This document shows, piece by piece, positions 33,831 to 43,843 of a stretch of 64,000 bases of DNA (positions within the stretch are counted from its first letter, which is position 1; each line of letters begins with the position of its first letter). The notes beneath the pieces were generated by a model. It ran no database searches, was not told the DNA's origin, and saw only the letters and a program-made list of their open reading frames with translations. The DNA is from Primula veris (Eukaryota > Streptophyta > Magnoliopsida > Ericales > Primulaceae). The translations under genes were made by a program, and so were the position numbers. The stretch lies in NCBI GenBank assembly GCA_963682055.1, contig OY821741.1, forward strand, positions 25,614,711 to 25,678,710. Reading direction: 5' to 3'.

Positions 33831-35058
33831 TGTTGGTCCGTAGGAGTCTAAACCTTAGAGGGGGGGTGAATAAGGTTTTCTACGTTTTTTTCGCGGAATA
33901 AAAACTTTGTGTTATTTACTAAGTTGATTAGTGGTTTTATCACCTAAACTCTTTCGTTAACAAGTTATCGCTAAATTAATCTAAGCAAGCAATAAATAAA
34001 TACGAAAAGTAAAAGTTAAGGGAAAGAAATAACGCAAGATTTATAGAGGTTCGGCAAAGCGCGCCTACGTCCTCTCCTCGGTATTTTCACTACCGAGTGT
34101 TTCACTAAAAACTTCAATTCAAGGTTACACCTTAACGAGCTTAATCAACCGATTACGCTCCCCCTCACTATATGAGTATCCCGAATAAATGACCTAGAGC
34201 TTTTAAGCTACACTTGCTTAAAAGCCTCTACCCAATTCACTCGCTCACAAATGAGTTTATAAAATTACTCTTTTACAAATTGGATCACTCACTAACAAAT
34301 AATATTTCGGAGTTTATAGAATTACTAGAATAATACTCTCGAGAATAATACAAGTGAGATTTGGTAGTATAAGCTTGAAGAATAGCTTTGTAAGAATTGC
34401 TTATAAGTTGTGTATGCTTTGATTAAGCTTCTTCAAAGAGATTGGAAGCTATTTGTAGGCCAAAGTTGGTCTTCATTTAATTTCAGACCGTTGCAGGTTG
34501 TTGGCTGAATTGAATGCTGGTTAATGCAGTGGTTCGCCCAATTTTCAGGAATAGCTTAAAAGCTGAATTTTGAAATTCTACAGAAACGATCGGTCGTTTC
34601 TGAAAAACGATCGGTCGTTTTTCAATTCGACTCACTGGACAAAATGTGCACTGAAACGATCGGTCGTTTCATATTTATGATCGGTCGTTTTTGCTGAGTG
34701 CTCACTGGACAAATTTATACTGAAAACGATCGGTCGTTTCCTCTTGGCGATCGGTCGTTTTTACGTTGTGCTCACTGGAAGAAAATTTCACTTAAATGAT
34801 CGATCGTTTCCTTATGGATCAGTCGTTTTTGTTCTGGGCTTGTTTTCGGTTTTCTCGACAAACTTCGAAACCCCGTAACTAATTCGTTTCGAATCCGATT
34901 TTGGTTCCGCTTGAACCATTGGCTTCGTAATTTCGCATTCTATCATTTTGAACCTTTAATAAACTCGATAAATGATTAGTACGCAAAACGATCTTTTATC
35001 ATGTTTTACAAATATTGTTATCATCAAAATAATCGATTAGAAGAATCAACGTTCAACA
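33831..35058 (-). repeat. 5' LTR of SIRE element (minus orientation)
   Basis: 1228 bp, six mismatches to 25433-26660. The second copy of the palindromic motif array lies at about 34584-34830 with the same eight sites. Confidence 0.95.
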
Positions 35059-35063
35059 GGTTG

Positions 35064-38000
35064 CAAATGATTGCACGCGTTATTTGGTGATGCGTACCTA
35101 TATATTTTTGTGTGGGGTCACAATACATTGCATATTGCTGCATTTGTCCGTCTGAGGCCCATAGTCACTCAAAACACTAAATCTGTACCAGTTGGTTAAT
35201 AGTTATGAGTCAGACACCTCATATGAACGTGTGTTTGAGTGCTTAATATTTTGATTGAGCCGCTATAGCGTTCAAAATATGGACATCTGAATGGGACATA
35301 AGTCGATTATCAATCTCTTGCCTATCATTTGATAGAGTAACCTTGTCAAGCGATCTCTTTACCGCATGATATGCGAAAGTGACATCGCTAAGACTGTTCT
35401 CCCCGTCATTAGGGGGAGATTATCACATTACAGTTGATAAGGAACGACGAGAAATAACGTGGCATAACCCATTCAGTCTTAGCTTGATCTCCAAAACTGC
35501 ACTTAGTGATAAGTAAGTGCATAGACTCCTTCAAGTCTAACTAAATGCCAAACGCATTTAATGACTTTATGAGATGTCACGAGATCATTTATACCTGCTG
35601 CAAAATGCTTGCAAGGATAGACGTCCCTGTCGGACGCCGTGTTCCTGTCGTAACACGTTGCTTTGGCCGAACCCGCCAAGCAAAGGACGCTGTCGTCGGC
35701 CGTCAGTCTGTCGTCCTTCCTAAGATATGAGGAAGTTGACTTGTTCTTAATTCGTTCAGCCCCAGAGGTGGTGAACTAAAACTCGTTTGTCGTACAAGAT
35801 TATAAAGGATCTAGGAGATGTGTGATTCCTCCTCATCCTGAGAATCTTGAAATATGTGTCGATCATGATATCTTAGACGATATTGAAGCAAAACGAAACT
35901 GTCCTTGATTACTTGTTCATATATTCAGTGACGACTAATAATATGATCAAATTATGACAAGGAACCATGTACCATTGCCGTAAGTCAACATAGAATAAAA
36001 TGGCCTAATGGAAACTTGCAATCCAAGTAGACTTCTTAGCGAAAGTGTGTTCGGACATGTAGCCTCAATAACACCAATGTTAAACGAGTTCGTTTATGTG
36101 GTTATTCATAAGGAAGAGTGATGAGAATAATGAGATTGTAGAATGATTGCCTAGTAGCGCAAATCTTCTCTCACACCTTGGAATTAATTACGAGATGGTT
36201 TATTTTCTCGAAATGGACGTTAGAACGGTCCCCTACTTTATCAGTTTAGTAGTTTCCGGAAAACTGATTATGTAGCATGTGATTGTGGTCACGATTTTAT
36301 CTCTGTGTGGATTTAGACTAGAGATGTGGATGAAGGTCCTTGTGTGATTTCATGTGCTTGAATCAAGTAGTTCCTAACCATGGAACACGATCTCAATTGA
36401 CTTAGACGTTCACTATATGGATTAATATAATCCGAGCGGATGTGTTATACCTGCCTAATTGAGTACTTGATCAGCTTGGGATACTTGAACAAGTATTATG
36501 CCCTTGCGTGTTTTATTATGAAATCCACTTTTGGATTTGCCTTTGAGATGAAGGATCTTGGGAAGACACGGTAGTGACTCGCCCTGATGATCGAGTCCCG
36601 TAAAAATTGAATTTAAGACCATGATTCAGACTACACCCAAAAGGTGTTATGATGCTAAGTCGTCAGATTCTTCCATGATCGTTCGATCACTAGACATTGA
36701 TATAGACCCAGTCTGTCCCTGATGTGATGATAAAGAGATATTGAACTATGATATTCATATCTAAGTACAATAAGCGCATCATTGTACTTGGTCTAATGTG
36801 TTAGGACGAACATCTCGTTTGATGTAAATGGTATAGCTCGACACAGCATCGCGCTAACACGCTGCCATCGAAATGGCATAAAAGACATTTTCCCATTACC
36901 TTAGGTAACTGTGGATTAAGGCTTGTCTTATCCCATTTGCGTCATCGAGTGTACATACCCCCTTCTGTACTCGAATTAACGCAACCCTTTTTCGGTTATA
37001 CCGATGCCGGTTACTTATCAGACTCGCATAAGGGATATTCCTAACATGGTCTATCTTTACCATTAGGAATAAGACGATATCTTGGAGGTCTTGGAATGAC
37101 TCCAAACGAATCACTCTGATCTACTTGTGCTCTATGAGACGACTAGAGAGTGTATATGGGTTTGAGCTAGTATAAGGCATATTTGAATTACATATGATCT
37201 ATCTCACGATATAGATAAAACACTTTTCATATTTGAGGACAACTTATTGTTATCGATCAAGAGAGACATGACTACATTATGCTAATTAGCATTTCTCGTC
37301 AAAATAAATCTTCACATATGAGTTTAAGAGCATCCAGTTGAATGCTCGTTCTATTCCACATTAGATTTTCTTGCATCCAGTCGTGTGCAAGTAAATGAAG
37401 CATCCAGATGAATGTTCGTACTATTTCTTGGAATATGAATTCATTGCACCCATTCATGTGCAAGTGAGGGGGAGCATATAGGTGAATGCTTATTGCACTA
37501 ATTACTACTTAGTCGAAATCCTCTCACCCTGTCGTGTGCAAGTGAGGGCGACAATCTAGTCGCATGCTCGTGTACTCTTTTTGTCCTTAGACCAAAGTTT
37601 TTTCCCACTGGGTTTTCCTTGGCAAGGTTTTAGCGAGACACGTTCCCATCATATCTCACTTAAGATTGCCGAAATTAGTGTGAGTATCATGTTGTATACT
37701 TCTTACCACTGTGTATTCTTTTGTCCTTCGACTAGAGGTTTTTTCCCACTGGGTTTACTCTAGCAAGGTTTTGATGAGACACCTGTTTTGTGGTTGATCC
37801 CTACTACTACCACTGTTGCACTCTTTTTCCTTCGATCAGAAATTTTTTCATTGGTTTTGCTCTGACAAGCTTTTGATGAGAGACACTGTTTTGTGGTTAG
37901 TTACTTACATGGAATTTCGGCCTATATCATTCGGCTACACAGTTTCTCCTAGGTACCGATTTTGTCCCACACTGGATTTTTCGGCCCTATGGTTATATGT

Positions 38001-38074
38001 GTTTAGTACTGCGAATGAACTCGACTCAGATTGACAGAATGAAGACGAAGAAATCAAAACGTCCAAATGGGGAG
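35064..38074 (+). pseudogene. Ale-like Copia integrase, RT and RNase H remnants
   Basis: The other side of the SIRE insertion. Near 35545 the frame reads AFNDFM, a block of Ale/Retrofit integrase. At 36540 TTTGAGATGAAGGATCTTGG encodes FEMKDLGK of Copia RT, and near 36988-37035 a frame reads FFGYTDAGYLSDSHKG of RNase H. Stops and frame changes occur throughout, so this is an old dead copy. The order shows plus-strand orientation. Downstream, 37320-37560 repeats short phrases (AGCATCCAG, GTGCAAGTGAGG) in the 3' untranslated part. Confidence 0.75.
37585..37900 (+). repeat. Three related units in the 3' UTR of the Ale-like Copia
   Basis: Units starting at 37585, 37725 and 37829 each carry CCTTnGAnnAGAn, a T run, CACTGGGTTT or a degenerate form, then CAAGnTTTTGATGAGACAC. 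Similar CACTGGGTTTTCCTTGGCAAGG phrases are familiar from 3' ends of plant Copia elements. Confidence 0.75.
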
Positions 38075-38287
38075 TGTTGTAGGATATTATTGGATTATTG
38101 GGCCTTACTCATAGTTGGGATTTCTATCTTGTATAACTCTAACCTCTAGTATATAAAAAATGTTAGGGTTCTCTTGTATTGATACATTCTGATTAATAAA
38201 GACAATGTTGTTGTCTCTTCATATTTCTCTCTCTATATCTATACATATCTCATATATACGTATACCGACCTAATATGTCACACAACA
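38075..38287 (+). repeat. 3' LTR of the Ale-like Copia
   Basis: Begins TGTTGTAGGATATT after the polypurine AAATGGGGAG and ends GTCACACAACA, running into TA repeats at 38288. Confidence 0.8.
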
Positions 38288-38823
38288 TATATATATATAT
38301 ATATATACACACACAACATGTTAGCTTCTGCATATTAATATTTAAAAAAAAAACACTCTTTGACGACCTAGTCCTGGTACAGCCACCATTCATGTCGAGC
38401 GCTTCAGTTTCAATTGTGGAATTTTCAAGTTTTTGTTGGAGCTTGTTCAAGCTGCAACTCGATGCAAACAAGCAAATTAAAAAAACTCACAAATCCAACT
38501 AAATGAACCAGCATACATGCATGGACTACAGATTTTTACATGTTTGTTTGGATAGGTTTTGCTTAAAGGTGTATCCCTTTAGGACCTCCACTCTAGTCTC
38601 CCAAGTGGTTTGATGGGATTTTGTAGCAATGGTCCATTCACTTTCTACTCAGCAAGAAATGACATGTCGGAAGTTGCTTTTTAATAATCTAATATAAAGA
38701 CTTTCTAAATTCTACTCATGAAAAAGTGCAAAAGTTTGTTTACCTTATCTGATAAGCAGCATCATGGAGAATATACTGCCATCAAAATTTAATTTTATAT
38801 TTATAGATGTGTCAACTTGTAAT
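38288..38823. other. Intergenic sequence, no gene seen
   Basis: Starts with the remainder of the TA repeat. Short frames on both strands (such as 38250-38502) have no recognisable similarity. Confidence 0.5.
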
Positions 38824-39131
38824 CAGTGCCGGTCTGGTATTTTGGAAAGCCTAATACTTGAATTTTATTTCTTATTCGATAAATACAAATCAAAATAAAA
38901 ACAAAATTAAATTGTAAATAAAAAGTTTCGAACTCATGATCTCCTATGTAAAATACCAAAATATTTTACCATTTGAGCTATTACAAAACATTTTAAAGAA
39001 ATAGGTGTTTAATATTTTTAGTTTAACTATCAAATATACTAAAAATATAGTCGGATGTTGCCCGTAATTTTTTTTCCGAATCAATTGCCCAAGGGTCAAG
39101 TCTTACTCGGCTTGGGCCTGGGCCGCCCTTG
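38824..39131. mobile_element. Candidate hAT-type MITE
   Basis: 308 bp. The left end CAGTGCCGGTCTGG and the right end GGGCCGCCCTTG are degenerate inverted versions of the CAGGGCCGGCCC-type ends common to plant hAT MITEs. Flanking 8-mers CTTGTAAT (38816-38823) and TTTATAAT (39132-39139) match at 6 of 8, consistent with an old 8-bp target duplication. It has no coding capacity. Confidence 0.5.
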
Positions 39132-40670
39132 TTTATAATAGTTGGAAATGAAGCGTTATAAAGTCACGAATCGGAAAACTTCGTGATAGACCTCAAAAAC
39201 CAGCTCTAGTGCGTGATCCTCATATCACAAGTTTGGAACCAATAAGGAAACTCCTTCCTAGGGCTTTGCCCGTATTCTTCGCTACTGCCGCGTAACCTGC
39301 ACACAAACAGCTAAGATCAATGGGAAATTGATGGTTTTACCACCGTTCACCCTCATTCGTCTTACGGAGTGCAACGAGCTGTGAACCTTTTAGGGTTTGT
39401 CAATAATAATATAGTGAATTGAATGTAAATAGTGTCTAATAATACCCGATATTTAGTGTGTATGTCTGGATTGGTATGGGTTCAGATGATCTTATTTATG
39501 GATTATGAACTCCTTATATAGGTGAAAGATGCGATATGGGTGAATATTTCTTGATAGATATGATATTATCAATCACATATTTTCTACATATTCACATATT
39601 CTCATTGCCATGCCGAGATACATACAGTCATATCTTGTTGTATCTTTCCACCGACCTCATAAGGTCGAAAGACTTATGCCACTGCTACTCTTTATCAAGT
39701 GGATCTATTCGAGGTTCATGACACTCTCTCTAAGTAGTCTGGGGGAGGTTGCTTTCTTCCCCTTGTACTCTGATCTCTTAGGATCCCCGAATACGCTGGC
39801 CCACGGAGACACTGTCGTGGGCTCCTCGTCTGGAGTCGGATCTCCCTTGGCTGACCTTCCTTCCTTTTTGTACAAGTAATGTATTTTTTTGGTTTAACCC
39901 TATATTTATGGGATATGTCCCGTGTATATTTGCTGTTATTTTTCCTTATTGTAATATATGATTGATGATCATTACTTATCTGTATATTTTTCAGATTATC
40001 TCGCATTTCAGCTCCTTGGGGAGAGCGGGTTACAACGCTATCTGCTCCACTCACAAGGGTGATTAATTGCTCTTTTATTGCTTGGTTAATTATTAGATCT
40101 TCCCCAATTTATTATATTTAATGCGGGATTTCGTCCCTATATTTTAACCTCCATCCCTTGGTATAATTGTTAATGTAGTTGTTTGGCGTATTAATCAACT
40201 GAAGTTTGGAAATAAAATCTATTGAAGAATTGTGACTCTGAGTTTTTTGATATAGCAGTTCTTATGATTTTTAACTTATGGTTTTTAGATGAACCTGAAG
40301 ATTGCCACTTTTTATATATAAAGGGTGGGAAGACCCACTTTTCATCAATAACAAAACGGTCAAAACGACCCTATTATGGAAGAAAGTTTGAATAAAAAAA
40401 CAAAATTGAACAAATATAAATAAATAAAAACTTTCCTACGTTAAGCAATGTGCTAATTAAGTTGAGCATACATGTACTTTCTTTACTTCTGCTTTCTTGC
40501 GGATTTCGTTCCACTTTATTGAGGATTGTCACATTAGGTCATTAATAGACATCTCTAAGGTCCAATTGAGATGTTAATTATTTCTATTACAACATTACCA
40601 GAACTACTGGACAAAATATCGAAGGTCTTAACCATAAAATACTAGATATGTGGAATTAATTCGTATCTTT
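39132..40670. other. Unassigned sequence, likely old transposon debris
   Basis: No protein motif could be recognised. A plus-strand frame at 39610-39879 (89 codons) has no similarity I know. GC content rises around 39720-39870 relative to the flanks. Confidence 0.4.
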
Positions 40671-40675
40671 TGTCA

Positions 40676-40926
40676 TGATAAAACTCGTAGGGTTTAGGGG
40701 AATTTAGATGAGAATCAAACAAATATAGAAGAGATAAACAGAGAATTGAGAGAAAAAAACAGAGTTAGGATTGCCCCATTTTACTAATCTCATAAAACAT
40801 AATCCAAACTGAGAGTCTCTCTGCAAATAGGCCTCAAAAGGACCGAAAGTGCAAATAAACAAATAGCAAGATAGTCCAATAAATAATGTTAAATGACAAA
40901 AAGAACCGATCTTATCATTCCATTCC
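40676..40926 (-). repeat. 3' LTR of the non-autonomous element
   Basis: Starts TGATAAAACTCG on the plus strand and ends near 40926; shares GAATTGAGAGAAAAA and CCTCAAAAGGACCGAAAGTG with the partner. Confidence 0.78.
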
Positions 40927-41297
40927 CTTTAAGAATAACCTTGGCCTCAAGGTTACTCTCAAATGCGACGTCCGGCAAATCATATTACGCGTGCGTCTTG
41001 TTTCCCACGGTCTGGCGGAAGTCCGAACACACTCGTCCATCCCCTCAAGCGAATCTTACTACGGTCAGTTGGGATGTCGATCAAGCTCCTCCAACGTATC
41101 AAATGATTGTCTCTCCGTATGTTGGGCACCCGACCGAACCAACATCCCCAAAAGTACCAAATATCGTCTCGAAATATCTCATATAGGATCTCATCAAAAC
41201 GAATATAAGCAATGGATGCACCATGAATACTAAAAATGTCATTCAGATACTCAGCTCGATCATCAAATACATTTAAATATTCAAACAGAAAAGGCTC

Positions 41298-42500
41298 CTA
41301 ATACGGATCGACGTAAGCGCTTGATGGTTTACCCAAAATATAAGATAACCAATGAATAATAGCATTTCGCAATAATATAAGAGTATACTCAAATAATTCC
41401 CAACAGATTGTACCTCCTAAATATGAAGCCAACTCACCCATAAAACCCATAAAATCATCTGAACCGCGACGTAAATTTTGAACTAAATTCGAACAATCCA
41501 CAAGACCCTCACAAGTAGCAATAGTAAAACATGGACAATTAAATAAACATCCCTCAGTAAGCGGTCTCATACACAGCTGACCCGCAATGCTCCAATAATA
41601 ATCATGATTCCAACTTAAAAATTGAGTCATGTTGAGATAACCATAACTCACTGACATTTTCTCCGAATAGAACGAATCGAGTCACAAAATCTTTCTACCA
41701 TGAGTACCAAATTTCGTAAAACTCTGACAACTTTTAGGTAGCGTAAAAGTGGTTTATGTGAGACAAGTCAAATCTGTCCACGTACGGTCTGGACAGTACC
41801 AAAAGATGAACTTCGAAAAATCATATCTCACTCCTTGTTGGTCCAAACGCAGAGATTGCAGTGTCCACACGTCCGTATTCAAGTACTATACGAACTCACC
41901 AAATATCAGCGGCATTGAGTACCTTTTTCTATGGTAAATGTTTATTTTTCTACACAGCAGTCTAGCTGTCCAAACAGAAAAAACTGGACAGATGCCCAAC
42001 TTTAAAAATTCATAAGTAACGAACCATTTAACCAAATGCAGCGATTCAAATTCCAGATTATTCCTTAATGTCCTGCTTAAAAACTCACCAAACCGTTTTA
42101 AAAGATTAAACTGTTTGCTATAGAAAAGGATAATTTTCATGCGCATAACAACCCAGTTTTTCCAGCATTCTCTAGACAACTTTGAAAAATCATTACACGT
42201 TTTATGTTTATTCAAACACCCCAATTTCAGCCGCGAAACTTCAGTGTACGAGTCCTCTGTCTAGTCACCAAACTTTAACAAAATTGAAGGTCGTTTGCTA
42301 TGATTAATAATTATTTTTTTGACTACCATCAAAGTTGTCCTGATATGAAAAATTGAACGCCTATTAAACTTTGAAAACTCATAAATAATTGTCTGCTCAT
42401 CCAAACGGATGAATCCCAGTTTTATAGTTTTCCCAGTCATGTTATGCAACTCGTCACCTAATTTTATATTTCTCCAACAATTTATGGTAGGAACAAAATT
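41298..42500 (-). other. Interior of non-autonomous element, uncertain coding
   Basis: Several minus-strand frames of 103-119 codons (41298-41657, 41886-42224, 42261-42572) follow one another. None has a motif I recognise. The sequence repeats TTTAAAAATTCATAA-like phrases, as in non-coding parts of other plant LTR elements, so these may be chance frames. Confidence 0.4.
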
Positions 42501-42544
42501 AGCTTTAACAGGTGCCACAGGAAAAACGCACGATCTTGAACTTA

Positions 42545-42943
42545 TCAATACCAATCGATCAAATTTAGCCAAATAATTATATATCTTCCATCACGAAACA
42601 GAAAAACATGAAAATCACGGTCCACACAACCTATATATCGCCAATTATCCCCTCCAACAATATTATTGATGCGACTAAATTTAGATATGGGATTCTCGTG
42701 ACAGTCAGAAAAACACATCACAATATCGTGTTTTGTTTCTTTTAGTTTACCGCGATCACATGGGTTTCCAACCAAATCATCCCATGAATCAAACAACGCA
42801 GTTTTACCAATTTCATCCATATTATAATCATTTTTAAAAACCGTTGACTCTGCCACAAAATTAACATTAGGTAAACACCAACATTCAATAATTTTTTTGA
42901 ACACCTTTGATGCATTGATGCATAATAAAAATCTTTAAATTCT
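42545..42943 (-). pseudogene. Continuation of the element's ORF, unknown protein
   Basis: In one minus-strand frame the sequence after the stop of the upstream ORF is open as IVREFKDFYY, and another frame then gives a 119-codon stretch (42904-42545) with ECWCLPNVNF, WDDLVGNPCDRGK and NWRYIGCVDRDFHVF. This suggests one longer original protein broken by frame changes near 42940-42890. I do not recognise the family. Confidence 0.45.
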
Positions 42944-43456
42944 CTAACTATTTGCCTCTTTTCCGCACAATATTTTTGTACAATCAGAACCGTTAAACCC
43001 TAATTTTGTATCGCACAAAAAATTATACGGGTATACCTCAAAATATGGGTTTGTCGAATAGTAAAACGGTAAGTTTAGAACTAGCTCCAAATTAAGCTTG
43101 ATCCCTTCGAGCCAAACATCCTCACTGGAACACACGGTTATGGCTTGGAGAGACGTAACTGGACTTCGACCGGGTACAGGTTCTCCCATGTCGTGTACAA
43201 GCTCCGACCCAATTCGATTTTCCTTCGACACGTGTTCCTTCTCGATCTCATCTTTATCCTCATCATCACTCATGTCATTAATAATATCACTAATGATATT
43301 TTTCACCTTTTGTTTCTCATGCATAAAATTCACACCGATTTGGATACTAAGTTTTTTTATAACATCCACAACTTTAACCGTATTGAAATCAACCTCCATT
43401 AAAATATCCGAAATTACTTTCCCGATCTGTCCAGTGGGTTCACGCCTTACGAACAT
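42944..43456 (-). CDS. ORF with DEK_C-like N-terminal domain
   Basis: A 170-residue frame starting about 115 bases inside the PBS-side LTR. Residues 10-62 (GKVISDILMEVDFNTVKVV, then KKLSIQIGVNF and KNIISDIINDM) match the helical pattern of the DEK C-terminal domain, which in DEK and in SWIB-type proteins binds DNA: hydrophobic heptads, D at the first turn and a GV before the last helices. An acidic stretch follows (DDEDKDEIEKEH), then a part with no known motif. The end appears truncated by a frame change. It could be a transduced host gene or an element-specific protein. No gag motif is present. Confidence 0.55.
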   Translation of the reverse strand: MFVRREPTGQIGKVISDILMEVDFNTVKVVDVIKKLSIQIGVNFMHEKQKVKNIISDIINDMSDDEDKDEIEKEHVSKENRIGSELVHDMGEPVPGRSPVTSLQAITVCSSEDVWLEGIKLNLELVLNLPFYYSTNPYFEVYPYNFLCDTKLGFNGSDCTKILCGKEANS

Positions 43457-43585
43457 AGCACTATCTATGTTTTACATAGATAATAAATATAAATATATTT
43501 TTTTGTGTTTTTTTTGTAAGAAAAAAGAAAAAAATGATAAATTGGTTTCAAAGATAATCCAGAAAGTACCTGCTCTTGATACCAA

Positions 43586-43838
43586 TAATAAAACTCATAC
43601 GTTTTAGAGAAATTTAGATGAGAACCAGAGAAATATAGAAGAGGTAAACAGAGAATTGAGAGAAAAAATAGAGTTAGGTTGCCCCATTTTACTAATCTTA
43701 TAAAACATAATCCAAACTGAGAGTAAAACTTCTCAACAAATATGCCTCAAAAGGACCGAAAGTGCGAATAAACAAATAAAAAGATAGTCCAATAAATAAT
43801 ATTAAATGACAAAAATAACCAGTTTTATCATTGATTCA
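43586..43838 (-). repeat. 5' LTR of the non-autonomous element
   Basis: 253 bp beside the PBS-like site; the plus-strand end is ATTGATTCA followed by the target duplication TGTCA. Confidence 0.78.
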
Positions 43839-43843
43839 TGTCA

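Larger units (their letters stand above)
25433..35058 (-). mobile_element. Young SIRE-type Copia with extra ORF
   Basis: Two LTRs of exactly 1228 bp (25433-26660 and 33831-35058) differ at 6 positions by eye, about 0.5 percent. Target duplication GGTTG at 25428-25432 and 35059-35063. On the minus strand the order is LTR, PBS (ATTGGTATCAGAGC beside 33830), gag, pol, a third ORF, polypurine tract AAAAAGGGAGAGAT (26661-26674), LTR. The long gag with coiled-coil, the pol motifs and an additional ORF after RNase H fit the SIRE/Maximus clade. Gag and pol carry several stops and frameshifts. Confidence 0.93.
21742..38287 (+). mobile_element. Decayed Ale/Retrofit-like Copia, interrupted by SIRE element
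   Basis: Short LTRs of about 203 bp (21742-21944) and 213 bp (38075-38287) share most of their sequence, including the run of CTCTCTATATCTATAC and the end GTCACACAACA. The PBS-like TTATCAGCAC follows the left LTR, as in Ale/Retrofit elements, and the polypurine AAATGGGGAG precedes the right one. The host site is a TA repeat and both flanks read TATAT, so the target duplication is consistent but uninformative. Coding traces are in order integrase, RT, RNase H on the plus strand. LTR divergence is clearly higher than for the nested SIRE copy. Confidence 0.8.
40676..43838 (-). mobile_element. Non-autonomous LTR element with non-retroviral ORF
   Basis: Direct repeats of about 250 bp at 40676-40926 and 43586-43838 act as LTRs: the outer ends are TG (40676) and CA (43838), and the 5-bp target duplication TGTCA is at 40671-40675 and 43839-43843. 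On the minus strand a PBS-like TTGGTATCAAGAGC (43572-43585) lies beside the right LTR, and AAAGGG beside the left one serves as a polypurine tract. The 2.66-kb interior has no gag, protease, integrase or RT motif. The LTRs differ by more than a tenth of their sites, so the insertion is old. Confidence 0.8.

Noticed and set aside
39610..39879. Plus-strand ORF of 89 codons in unassigned DNA
   Set aside because: No recognisable motif, no supporting promoter or splice signals; left as unassigned sequence.
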